Positions 5,860 through 13,379 of a DNA stretch of 18,642 nt are shown here, piece after piece; position 1 is the first letter of the stretch; each line of letters opens with the position of its first letter. Source of the stretch: DASSHC01 sp035693105 (GTDB taxonomy: Bacteria > Chloroflexota > Chloroflexia > Thermomicrobiales > Thermomicrobiaceae); NCBI GenBank assembly GCA_035693105.1, contig DASSHC010000304.1, positions 1-18,642 on the forward strand, read 5' to 3'. The translations under genes and the position numbers were made by a program. The notes under the pieces were generated by a model. It was not told the DNA's origin, ran no database searches, and saw only the letters and a list, made by a program, of their open reading frames with translations.

Positions 5860-6813
5860 CTACGCGCTCACCTTGCGCAGCTTGCGCAGGCTCTTCAGCT
5901 CGCGCGGCGGCTCCATGCGGCGACCGCGGATCGTGTAGGAGACCTCGCCGACGTAGATGTCGCCGCGCGAGTCGACCGCGATGCCGTGCGGCGCGATGAA
6001 CTTGCCCGGCTCCTCGCCCTCCTGCGGGTCGCCGAAACGCGCCAGCAGCTCGCCCTCGGGGCTGAGGATGCTGATGCGGTGCCCCAGGCCGGGCGCGTCG
6101 TCCATGCCGCCGCCGCCGTTCAGCTCGTCGATATAGATGTTGCCGTCGGGGCCGATGGTCATGCCGTCCGGCCGGAAGATGTTGTTCCACATCGTCAGGA
6201 AGTTGCCGTCGGCGTCGAAGACCTGCACCCGGTGCGCCTCGCGCTCGGCCACGATCACGCGCTCCTGGTCATCGACCGCGATGTTGTGCGGCAGCAGGAA
6301 TTGCCCGGCGTCGATCCCCGGCTCGCCCCATGACGTGATCCATTCCCCCTCGGGGCTGTACTTGTGCACGCGCGCATTGCCGTAGCCGTCGGTGATGTAG
6401 ATATTGCCGGTTTTGGCCGAGACGGCGGCGTGGGTCGGGCGGTTGAACGGCTTGCCGCTCCAGCGCGGCGCCGGCTCGTTGGGCGTGCCGATCGTCATCA
6501 CCAGCTCGCCCTCGGGGGTCCACTTGGTGACGGTGTGCGAGCCGTCGTCGACGACGAAGAGGTGGCCGTCGGGGCTGACGCTGATGCCGTGGGTACGGGC
6601 GCTGAAGACCCCCTGGCCGAAGGTGCGCAGGTGGTCGCCCTCGCGATTGAAGACCAGCACCGGGTTCTCCACGTTGCGCGTTAGCACGTAGACCTGATCG
6701 TCGCGGTCGACGGCCACGCCGGGGCACTCGATCAGCCGCGCGCCCTCCGGCAGGCTCTCCCACTGGTCGAGCGCCTCGTAGGTGTAGGGACCGCTCCCCA
6801 GCGTCACGCTCAT
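5860..6813 (-). CDS. NHL-repeat beta-propeller protein
   Basis: 317 aa made almost wholly of NHL-type repeats. Recurrent units run P-x-G-(I/V)-A-V-D/S-x-x-G-x-(I/L)-Y-V-x-D, then V-x-K-(Y/W)-(S/T)-P-E-G-E; examples are HGISVSPDGHLFVVDDG, YITDGYGNARVHKYSPEGE, LPHNIAVDDQERVIVAE and APHGIAVDSRGDIYVGE. This predicts a five- to six-bladed propeller. Relatives include the lyase domain of peptidyl-glycine amidating enzymes, but most bacterial members have no known activity. No signal peptide is visible, so it is probably cytoplasmic. ATG 6813 has AAAGGAG 5 nt upstream. It appears to be a single gene with its own promoter at 6915-6943, divergent from the LLM oxidoreductase. Confidence 0.85.
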   Translation of the reverse strand: MSVTLGSGPYTYEALDQWESLPEGARLIECPGVAVDRDDQVYVLTRNVENPVLVFNREGDHLRTFGQGVFSARTHGISVSPDGHLFVVDDGSHTVTKWTPEGELVMTIGTPNEPAPRWSGKPFNRPTHAAVSAKTGNIYITDGYGNARVHKYSPEGEWITSWGEPGIDAGQFLLPHNIAVDDQERVIVAEREAHRVQVFDADGNFLTMWNNIFRPDGMTIGPDGNIYIDELNGGGGMDDAPGLGHRISILSPEGELLARFGDPQEGEEPGKFIAPHGIAVDSRGDIYVGEVSYTIRGRRMEPPRELKSLRKLRKVSA

Positions 6814-6914
6814 GATGGCTCCTTTCGCCGGGCCGGCATCTCAGGAGATGCGCCCGGCCCATCGGTTCCGCACCGCAGTCCGGCGCGGCCGTGCTGGCTG
6901 TCGCTGCGCGCGCC

Positions 6915-6943
6915 AGTGTGTCACCGTCTACCGGGGCTGTCAA
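6915..6943 (-). promoter_or_regulatory. Promoter for the NHL-repeat gene
   Basis: On the minus strand a perfect TTGACA (6938-6943) is followed after 17 bp by CACACT (6915-6920), preceded by TGA (extended -10). This leaves a ~95-nt leader to the ATG at 6813. The -35 is strong and the -10 weak (3/6). Confidence 0.45.
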
Positions 6944-6971
6944 CGTCGCGTGGCGGCTGCCCGCTGGCATC

Positions 6972-6980
6972 TGGTACACT
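6972..6980 (+). promoter_or_regulatory. Possible promoter -10 for the LLM oxidoreductase gene
   Basis: TGG-TACACT forms an extended -10 on the plus strand inside the divergent spacer 6814-7124. No good -35 is visible at 17-18 bp. The rest of this 311-bp spacer holds no supported gene. Confidence 0.3.
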
Positions 6981-7124
6981 CTGCCGGCATTTCGGCCCAC
7001 CCTGTCGAGCACCCGTTCGCGCTCAGCGCGGTAGCGCGGAGTGCGCGGTCGGCAGGCCGTTCACCGATTCGGATGATATCTACCGATCTTGCGGCCTTCG
7101 GCCTTTGCACGTTAGGGGGAGGAA

Positions 7125-8066
7125 CTGACCGCTCCTAAGCAGCATCGCGCGCTGAAAGTCGGCATCATCCTCCCGAGCGCGGGGGACTTGATCACCGGCG
7201 AGCCGTGTCGCGTCGCGGGGCTGGTCGCCATGGCGCGGCGCGCCGAGGAGCTTGGCTTCGACTCGGTCTGGCTAGCCGATCACTTCCTGCTCTACTTTCG
7301 CGGCCCGGATTTTCCCCCGCTCGGCAGCTGGGAGTGCTGGATGACGGCGTCGGCGATCGGCGCCGCGACAACGCGCGTCGAGATCGGCACGCTCGTCAGC
7401 AGCACCAGCTTTCGCCCGCCCGCGGTGCTGGCCGCGATGGTCAACACGCTTGACGACCTGACCGATGGGCGGCTCATTCTCGGCCTGGGCGCCGGCGACG
7501 CCGAGAAGGAGCACCGGGCTATGGGCATCCCCTTCGAGCAGCGGGTCGGCCGTTTCGAAGAAGCCCTCACCATCCTGCACGCGCTCTTGCATGAGGGCCA
7601 GAGCAGCTTCGAGGGCCGCTTCTACCAGACCAGCGACTGCCAACTCCTGCCGCCAGGGCCGCGCGCCGGCGGTCCGCCCTTCCTGATCGGCGCCCTGGCC
7701 CAATCCCCACGAATGCTCCGCCTGACCGCCCAGTACGCCGACATCTGGAACGTGATGCTGGCCTTCGGCCGCAGCCGCCCCGATGCCATCCCGCCCCTGC
7801 GCGCGGCGGTCGACGCCGCCTGTCGCAAGCACGGGCGCGACCCGGCGACGCTGGCCCGCAGCGCGGCCGTGCTGGTCGATTGCTCCGGCTTCGGCTGGTA
7901 TCCGGACGGCATGGAACCCTTGACGGGGTCGCCGGAAGAACTCGCCGAGGCGTTTCGGGCCTTCGCGCGGGAGGGCATCTCGCATCTCCAGGTGGCCACC
8001 TATCCGACGACGATCGAGGGGATCGAGCAGCTCGCGCCCGTGCTGGAGCTGCTGGACCAGACGTGA
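7125..8066 (+). CDS. LLM class (luciferase-like) flavin-dependent oxidoreductase
   Basis: TIM-barrel flavin/F420-dependent oxidoreductase of the bacterial luciferase-like family. Seen: the beta-1 strand LKVGIILPSAG; RRAEELGFDSVWLADH; TTRVEIGTLVSSTSFRPPAVLA (family TGxVxxxxRxP-like strand); and LILGLGAGDAEKEHRAMGIPF, the cofactor-proximal loop typical of F420-type members. The substrate is unknown. Start: the first ATG/GTG/TTG in frame is TTG 7188, but that removes beta-1. The frame is open from a TAG at 7113, and the only codons before 7188 able to start are CTG 7125, 5 nt after AGGGGG, and CTG 7152. I chose CTG 7125 (313 aa). An ABM-like gene follows 55 bp later, suggesting a two-gene operon. 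Confidence 0.82.
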   Translation: MTAPKQHRALKVGIILPSAGDLITGEPCRVAGLVAMARRAEELGFDSVWLADHFLLYFRGPDFPPLGSWECWMTASAIGAATTRVEIGTLVSSTSFRPPAVLAAMVNTLDDLTDGRLILGLGAGDAEKEHRAMGIPFEQRVGRFEEALTILHALLHEGQSSFEGRFYQTSDCQLLPPGPRAGGPPFLIGALAQSPRMLRLTAQYADIWNVMLAFGRSRPDAIPPLRAAVDAACRKHGRDPATLARSAAVLVDCSGFGWYPDGMEPLTGSPEELAEAFRAFAREGISHLQVATYPTTIEGIEQLAPVLELLDQT

Positions 8067-8121
8067 GGCCCGGCGCGCTCACACGACGCGTGGAGCGCTG
8101 CGACTGGGAGGGAAGGTCAGG

Positions 8122-8418
8122 ATGTACGCGAACGTATCCTTGTGGAAGGCGAAGTCGACCGAGGGATTGGATACGCTCCTCGGCAAGGCGGAAGCGGAAC
8201 TCCTGCCCAAGCTGCAGAGCCAGCCGGGCTTTCGTGACCTGCAAGTGGTGCGGGCGGACGGCGACACCCTGATCTTGATCCACACCTGGGAGTCGAAGGA
8301 CCAGTCGAACTCCGGCCTACGGCGCCTGACCCCCTGGCTGCTAGCCAACACCGCCACCAAACTCAGCCTGATCAGCCGCCACGGCGGCGACGTGGTCATC
8401 TCCGGCAGCGCCGAATAG
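8122..8418 (+). CDS. Small ABM-like dimeric alpha/beta-barrel protein
   Basis: 98 aa. The pattern of N-terminal strand (YANVSLWKAK), helix with GLDTLLGKAEAELLPKLQSQPGF, strand RDLQVVRADGDTLILIHTWES, and a final helix fits the antibiotic biosynthesis monooxygenase-like ferredoxin fold. Members act as small monooxygenases, isomerases or sensors, and the fold does not fix a function. ATG 8122 has GGGAGGGAAGG ending 5 nt upstream. It lies directly after the LLM oxidoreductase, so a combined oxidative role is possible but inferred. Confidence 0.68.
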   Translation: MYANVSLWKAKSTEGLDTLLGKAEAELLPKLQSQPGFRDLQVVRADGDTLILIHTWESKDQSNSGLRRLTPWLLANTATKLSLISRHGGDVVISGSAE

Positions 8419-8434
8419 GGCGGACGCCCCTTCT
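8418..8434 (+). terminator. Weak hairpin between convergent genes
   Basis: GGGC-GGAC-GCCC followed by CTTCT, directly after the ABM-like gene stop and before the convergent SDR gene ends at 8454. The stem is only 4 bp, so it is a weak candidate. Confidence 0.25.
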
Positions 8435-8453
8435 GCCCGGCTTCGCCCCGGCG

Positions 8454-9230
8454 TCAGGCGAGCAAGCCGCCGTCGATCACCAGCGGGTGGCCGGTGACGA
8501 AGGAGGCCGCGTCGGAGCAGAGCCAGACGACGGCTTCGGCGACCTCTTCCGCCGTGCAGATGCGCCCGAGCGGCGCCTGGTCCATCAACTGCTGCTCCAG
8601 CCCCGGGATAACGGCCAGCATGAACTCCGTCGGCGGCGTGCGTACCCAGCCCGGACAGACCGCGTTCACGCGAATGCCGGCGGCCGCGCACTCCAGCGCC
8701 GCGACGCGCGTTAGCCCGATCACGCCGTGCTTGCTGGCCACGTAGGCGGCGCGTCCCACATCGCCGCGTAAGCCCGCGACCGAGGAGGTATTGACGATCG
8801 CCCCGCCGCCCCGCGCCCGCATCAGCGGGATCTCATGCTTGAGGCAGAGCCAGATTCCCTTCAGGTTCACGCCGAGGATCGCGTCCCACAAGTCTTCCGT
8901 GTACTCTTCCAGGGCGATATCGCCGGCGATCATGCCGGCGTTGTTGTGGGCACAATCGAGCCGGCCATAGATGTCCAGGGTACGGCTGATCATCGCCTCG
9001 ACATCGGCGGCGCGGCGCACATCCACCAGCACGAAGGTCGCCTCGCCGCCGGCCGCGGCGATCAGCGCGACGGTCTCCGCGCCCCCCTCCGGCTCGATAT
9101 CGGCCACCACCACGCGCGCCCCGGCGCGGGCGAAGGCACAGGCCGAGGCGCGTCCCAGGCCGGACGCCGCGCCCGTCACCAGCGCCACCCGTCCGGCCAA
9201 CTGATTGGCCGGCAGCTTCCCCACTGTCAT
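8454..9230 (-). CDS. SDR family NAD(P)-dependent oxidoreductase
   Basis: 258 aa, classical short-chain dehydrogenase/reductase. Seen: TGAASGLGR cofactor loop (residues 19-27); an Asp in VVADIEPE after beta-2, favouring NAD(H); NNAG; catalytic Ser in NTSSVAG (~150); YVASK with Tyr163 and Lys167; and the CPGWVRTP segment. The substrate is unknown; FabG-type or hydroxysteroid-type reductases look alike. It starts 42 bp after the shc stop on the same strand with no clear terminator between, so it may be the last gene of the hopanoid operon. It ends convergently with the ABM-like gene. The ribosome binding site before ATG 9230 is poor (GGGG only). Confidence 0.88.
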   Translation of the reverse strand: MTVGKLPANQLAGRVALVTGAASGLGRASACAFARAGARVVVADIEPEGGAETVALIAAAGGEATFVLVDVRRAADVEAMISRTLDIYGRLDCAHNNAGMIAGDIALEEYTEDLWDAILGVNLKGIWLCLKHEIPLMRARGGGAIVNTSSVAGLRGDVGRAAYVASKHGVIGLTRVAALECAAAGIRVNAVCPGWVRTPPTEFMLAVIPGLEQQLMDQAPLGRICTAEEVAEAVVWLCSDAASFVTGHPLVIDGGLLA

Positions 9231-9272
9231 CCCCGTGTCCCCATCCAGAGTACGTGCCGACGCCGAAGCCTA

Positions 9273-11120
9273 TCAAATCCGCTGGCCGGCCAGCGCCATG
9301 ATGGGGAAGATGTGCCGGTAGAGGTGGTAGTTGATGTAGAAGTCGCCCGGGAAGCCGGTGCCGGTGTACTGCGGCTCCTCCCAGGTGCCGCCCTGCTGGC
9401 GCTGGCGCAGGAAGTCGAGACCACGCCGGCAGGCCGGCTCGTCCCCTCGCCCGGCCAACTGGAGCGTGAGCGCGGCCCAGGCGGTCTGCGAGGGGGCGCT
9501 CTCGCCGACGCCGGCGAAGGAGGGGTCGAGGTAGGAGTGGCAGGTCTCGCCCCAGCCGCCGTCCGCGTTCTGGCGCGAAAGCAGCCAGTCGACCGCGCGC
9601 CCGGCGCGGTCGGGGAGCCGCTCGCCTGGCCCGTAGAGCGCCGCCAGCGCCGCCATGACGCACCAGGTGCCGTAGATGTGGTTCACCCCCCAGCGGCCCC
9701 ACCAGGAGCCGTCCGGCCGCTGCTCGCGCCGCAGGTAGGCCAGTCCGCCGGCCACCACCGGCTCGGCCGGGCCGTAGCCGTCGCGCGCCAGCATCTCCAG
9801 CACGTGCGCCGTCACGTCATCAGACGGCGGGTCGGTCAGCGCGCCGAAGTCGGCGAAGGGGAGGCGGTAGGGCATCCGGCTGGTGTTGTCGCGGTCGAAG
9901 GCCGCCCAGGCGCCGTTCCGCGAGCGCATCGCCAGCACCCAGCGCACCGCGCGCCGCACGGCCTGCCGCACCTCGGCTGCCTCGCCCTCATGGACGGCGT
10001 CGAGGAGCGCCACGGCCACCACGGCGGTGTCGTCGATGTCGGGGTACGTATCGTTGGCGAACTCGAAAGCCCAGCCGCCGCATTCGACCGGCTCCGGCAC
10101 GCGCACCTGCCAATCGCCGCCGCCCGAGATCTGCTCCTCGAGCAGCCAGCGCACCGCCGCGCGCAGTTGCGGATCCTGGCGCGGCACGCCGGCCCGGCGC
10201 AGCGCGATGACGGCCCAGGCGGTATCCCAGACCGGCGACTGGCAGGCCTCCAGCCGCCAGCCGCCCTCGTCCTCCCAGGCGAAGCTGTCCAGCCCGGCCA
10301 GGCCGCGACGCATCACCGGATGGTCGAGCGCCATCCCCTCCAGATTGAGGGCGATCAGCGAGTAGACCCAGGGGGGCTGGATACCGCCCCAGCCCCCGTC
10401 GGCCTCCTGCCGCTCTACGATCCAGTCGACCAGACGGCGGCGGGCGCGGGCGCGCCCCGGCTGGCGCGGCAGGCGGTCGTAGCGCTTGAGCAGGCGGTCG
10501 GCCCACCAGAAGAGGCCGCTGCCCGGCACGCGCTCCAGCAGCGGCTCGCTGCCGGGCGTCACCAACTCGGACAGCTGGCAGCCGAGTGGGCGGCAGGGGC
10601 GGCGCGAGAGCACGATCAGGAGTGGCGCGATGGTGCCGCGCGCCCAGCAGGCGAAATCATAGAGGTTGAAGGGGAGATTCGCGGGCAGGTAGTACAGCTC
10701 GGGCGGCATGCTGGGCACGCCGCGCCAGGGATACTGCCCGAAGAGCGCCAGCCAGATCTTGGTGAAGACGCGCGCCCGCGCCACCCCGCCGAGCTGGTGG
10801 ATCACGCGCAGCGCCCGCGTCAGCGGCGCGCTGGCCGGATCGACCCCCAGCAGCTTGAGCGCGACGTAGGCCTCGACGGTCGTGCTGAGGTCGGCCGGGC
10901 CGGCGTAGTAGAGCGCCCAGGAGCCGTCCTCGCGCTGGTTGTTCAAGATGTGGATCAGCGCGCCGTCGCGGATCGGCTCCAGCGGCAGGCCGAGGAAACG
11001 CAGCAGCAGGATGTGCTCGGCGGTCATGGTGACGTTGGTCTCCAGCTCGCCGCGCCACCAGCCCGCCGGGTTCTGCCGCTCGCGCAGCCAGGCCACCGCC
11101 TGGCCGAGCGCCTCAGCCAT
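9273..11120 (-). CDS. shc: Squalene-hopene cyclase
   Basis: Cyclises squalene to hop-22(29)-ene and hopanol at the membrane, the committed step of hopanoid synthesis. The length, 615 aa, fits the family (about 630). The acid motif DIDDTA has Asp361-Asp364, matching DxDD of the Alicyclobacillus enzyme. Several QW-type repeats are visible (e.g. RQNADGGWGE, RREQRPDGSWWGRWG, RQEADGGWGG, NQREDGSWALYY). The C-terminus GTGFPGDFYINYHLYRH is typical. ATG 11120 overlaps the end of hpnE by 8 bp, so translation is probably coupled. It is the last recognised hopanoid gene of the minus arm. A plus-strand frame of 801 codons lies opposite this gene and is a codon-bias shadow. Confidence 0.97.
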   Translation of the reverse strand: MAEALGQAVAWLRERQNPAGWWRGELETNVTMTAEHILLLRFLGLPLEPIRDGALIHILNNQREDGSWALYYAGPADLSTTVEAYVALKLLGVDPASAPLTRALRVIHQLGGVARARVFTKIWLALFGQYPWRGVPSMPPELYYLPANLPFNLYDFACWARGTIAPLLIVLSRRPCRPLGCQLSELVTPGSEPLLERVPGSGLFWWADRLLKRYDRLPRQPGRARARRRLVDWIVERQEADGGWGGIQPPWVYSLIALNLEGMALDHPVMRRGLAGLDSFAWEDEGGWRLEACQSPVWDTAWAVIALRRAGVPRQDPQLRAAVRWLLEEQISGGGDWQVRVPEPVECGGWAFEFANDTYPDIDDTAVVAVALLDAVHEGEAAEVRQAVRRAVRWVLAMRSRNGAWAAFDRDNTSRMPYRLPFADFGALTDPPSDDVTAHVLEMLARDGYGPAEPVVAGGLAYLRREQRPDGSWWGRWGVNHIYGTWCVMAALAALYGPGERLPDRAGRAVDWLLSRQNADGGWGETCHSYLDPSFAGVGESAPSQTAWAALTLQLAGRGDEPACRRGLDFLRQRQQGGTWEEPQYTGTGFPGDFYINYHLYRHIFPIMALAGQRI

Positions 11121-12447
11121 CGCCGCCCGCCTCTCGATCCGCCAGATTCGCCGCTAGCGCCGCCGCCGCCGCGCGCCCGCTGCGCACCGCCGACTCCATC
11201 GTCGCCGGCCAGCCGGTATCGGTCCACGACCCGGCGATGACCACCTCGGGGCAGGCCGTGTGGGGGCCGGGGCGGCGCAGCCCCGGCGCCGGGATGAAGG
11301 TCGCCTCGCGCTCGCGGGTAGCCGCGCCGCGCAGCGGTCGCCGTCCGGCCAGCGGCGGCAGCAGCGCGGCCAGCTCGCGCTGGCAAAGCTCGATCAGCTC
11401 CGCCTCGGGGCGCAGCACCTGCTCCTCGGCCGCGCTCAGACTGCAGCAGAGGTAGCCGGGCGCCTTCTCGAAGACCCACTGCACCGGCGAGTCGATCAGC
11501 GCGGCGAAGCCGAAACCGAGGTGCGCGACGTCGTACCACAGGTGCACGTCGACGATTGGTGCGCTCTGGAAGCGGTCGAGCCCGCTCAGCCCGAGACGCT
11601 CGGGCTCGCCGAGCAGGTGTGCCAGCGCCTGCGGCGGCAGGGCCAACACGACCCCGTCGTAGGCGATCCGCTCGCCGTCGGCCGCGACCAGCGCGCGCAG
11701 GTGTGGGCGCGACTGCCCGTCCGGCCCGCTCGCCAGCTCCAGCGCGGCCACCCCACGGCGACGGAAGACCCGGTTGAGCGGTTGCGCCGCCTGCTCGGCC
11801 AGGCGCCCCAGCGGCACGCGCGACCAGCCCAGCCGCGCCGCGCCCCGATCGCCCAGGAAGGCGGTGGCGATCACGAAGCAGGCGGCCTCGGCGCTGACCG
11901 ACTCCGGCCGGGCGTTGAGCGCCGGCACCAGGAAGGGCTCCCAGAAGGCGCGGCGCGCGGCCTCGGACTGGTGCTGCCGGCGCAGCCAGGCGGCGAAGGT
12001 CTCGTCCGGCGGCGCCGGACGCCGAGCGGCGCGCACCGCCAGCGCCAGCCGCAGCCGGTCGGCCAGCGACAGGTGACGGTAGCGCATGAGGGCCGGCGCC
12101 AGATGGTACGGCGCGGGCAGCCGCGCCGCCCGCATCCGCGCGGGCGCCCGGCTGCGCGCCAGCAGCAGCACGTCGAAGCGCGGCTGGAGGTAGAGCGGCG
12201 CGCCGCCGTCGGGAAGCGGTCCGAGCTGCTCGACGAAGTCGATGAACTCGGTAAAACAGGCGAGGTAGACGTGCTGGCCGTTGTCGACCTCGACGCCGTC
12301 GATCTCGAACGAGGTCGCCTTGCCGCCCAGCAGGCGCGAGCGCTCGAAGAGATCGACCGCGTAGCCCTGCCGCGTGAGCGCGCGAGCCGCGCTCAGCCCG
12401 GCTAGCCCGCCGCCGACGACCGCGACCGCTAGATGACCCGTGCCCAT
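11113..12447 (-). CDS. hpnE: Hydroxysqualene dehydroxylase HpnE (FAD-dependent)
   Basis: Reduces hydroxysqualene to squalene, the third step of the HpnC-HpnD-HpnE route from farnesyl diphosphate. 444 aa, amine-oxidase/phytoene-desaturase fold: an N-terminal dinucleotide-binding VVGGGLAGLSAA followed by LFERSRLLGGKATSFEIDG and NGQHVYLACFTEF, and the C-terminal FAD-contacting segment GSWTDTGWPATMESAVRSG. ATG 12447 overlaps the hpnD end by 19 bp; its ribosome binding site is weak (GGGG), consistent with coupling to hpnD translation. The 8-bp overlap with shc continues the compact arrangement. Confidence 0.94.
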   Translation of the reverse strand: MGTGHLAVAVVGGGLAGLSAARALTRQGYAVDLFERSRLLGGKATSFEIDGVEVDNGQHVYLACFTEFIDFVEQLGPLPDGGAPLYLQPRFDVLLLARSRAPARMRAARLPAPYHLAPALMRYRHLSLADRLRLALAVRAARRPAPPDETFAAWLRRQHQSEAARRAFWEPFLVPALNARPESVSAEAACFVIATAFLGDRGAARLGWSRVPLGRLAEQAAQPLNRVFRRRGVAALELASGPDGQSRPHLRALVAADGERIAYDGVVLALPPQALAHLLGEPERLGLSGLDRFQSAPIVDVHLWYDVAHLGFGFAALIDSPVQWVFEKAPGYLCCSLSAAEEQVLRPEAELIELCQRELAALLPPLAGRRPLRGAATREREATFIPAPGLRRPGPHTACPEVVIAGSWTDTGWPATMESAVRSGRAAAAALAANLADREAGGDG

Positions 12448-13379
12448 GCGCGCCCCATCACCGCCAGCTTCTGGCGCGAGTCGAGCGACAGCCGCCGGCG
12501 CAGCGGCAGTTCCGGCTCGCGCTCCAGCCGGTCGAGGATCGCCTGATAGAGCCCCGCCATGGTCAGGACGCAGGCGGCGGCACGTCGCGGGATGTGCTCC
12601 TGGACGTGCAGCCCGGCTGCGAAGGCTTCGCGGGCGCGAGACGCCTCAAAGTGGAGCAAGGCGTCCCAGCCGTCCGGCGGCCCCTCCGAGACGAGATCGT
12701 CATCGCTGAGGCCGAAGCGCGCCAGGTCCTCCTGGGGCAGATAGACGCGGCCGCGCTGGAAGTCCTCGCGCACGTCGCGCAGCGCGTTGGCGAGCTGCAT
12801 CGCCACCCCCAACTCGACGGCCTGCTCCAGCGCGATCGGGTCGTCGTAGCCGAAGATGCGCACGCACATGCGTCCGACCGTCGCGGCCACCAACTCGCAG
12901 TAGCGGCGCAGCTCCTCCCAGGTGGCGTAGCGGGTGACGCGCAGGTCGAGCGCGACACCGTCGATCAGGCCCTCCAGCTCCTCGTGCGGCAGCCCGTAGC
13001 GCCGGATGACCTCGGAGAGGACGTGCATCACCGGATCGGCCACATGACCGGCGAAACAGGCGTCCAGCCGGGCGCGATGCGGCGCCAGCGGATCGCCGGC
13101 GAGCGCGCCACCGCACGCCATCCGCAGATCGACGGCGTCGTCGACCTGGCGCGCGAAGCTGTAGAGGGCGTAGATGGCCACGCGCCGGGGGCGGGGCAGG
13201 GCGATAAAGCCCCAGTAGAAGTTCTTGGCCTCGCGCCGGGTCAGCGCCTGGCAGTAGGCCTCGCTGCGGCGGAGATCCCAGCCGTCGGAGAGGCCATCAG
13301 GACGAGGTATCGTGCGCGGCTGTTGGGTCCCGGTCGGCGACGGAAGCCCATCGGTCGGCTGGTAGCTCTGTCCGAACAT
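12429..13379 (-). CDS. hpnD: Presqualene diphosphate synthase HpnD
   Basis: Condenses two farnesyl diphosphates to presqualene diphosphate. Trans-isoprenyl synthase fold: first Asp-rich motif DDAVD at residues 80-84, second in LRDVREDFQRGRVYLP. 316 aa, usual for the family apart from a ~34-residue Gly/Pro/Thr-rich N-terminal extension before the conserved core (DLRRSEAYCQALTRREAKNFY). ATG 13379 is supported by AAGGAGG 7 nt upstream, and no other start lies before the core. The result is an 83-bp out-of-frame overlap with hpnC. HpnC and HpnD are paralogues. The assignment to HpnD rests on gene order and the FYWGF and RGRVYLPQED segments. Confidence 0.9.
   Translation of the reverse strand: MFGQSYQPTDGLPSPTGTQQPRTIPRPDGLSDGWDLRRSEAYCQALTRREAKNFYWGFIALPRPRRVAIYALYSFARQVDDAVDLRMACGGALAGDPLAPHRARLDACFAGHVADPVMHVLSEVIRRYGLPHEELEGLIDGVALDLRVTRYATWEELRRYCELVAATVGRMCVRIFGYDDPIALEQAVELGVAMQLANALRDVREDFQRGRVYLPQEDLARFGLSDDDLVSEGPPDGWDALLHFEASRAREAFAAGLHVQEHIPRRAAACVLTMAGLYQAILDRLEREPELPLRRRLSLDSRQKLAVMGRAWARVI

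Noticed and set aside
8835..11240. 801-codon open frame on the plus strand opposite shc and the SDR gene
   Set aside because: It mirrors the codon bias of squalene-hopene cyclase. There is no recognisable fold, and shc itself is certain.
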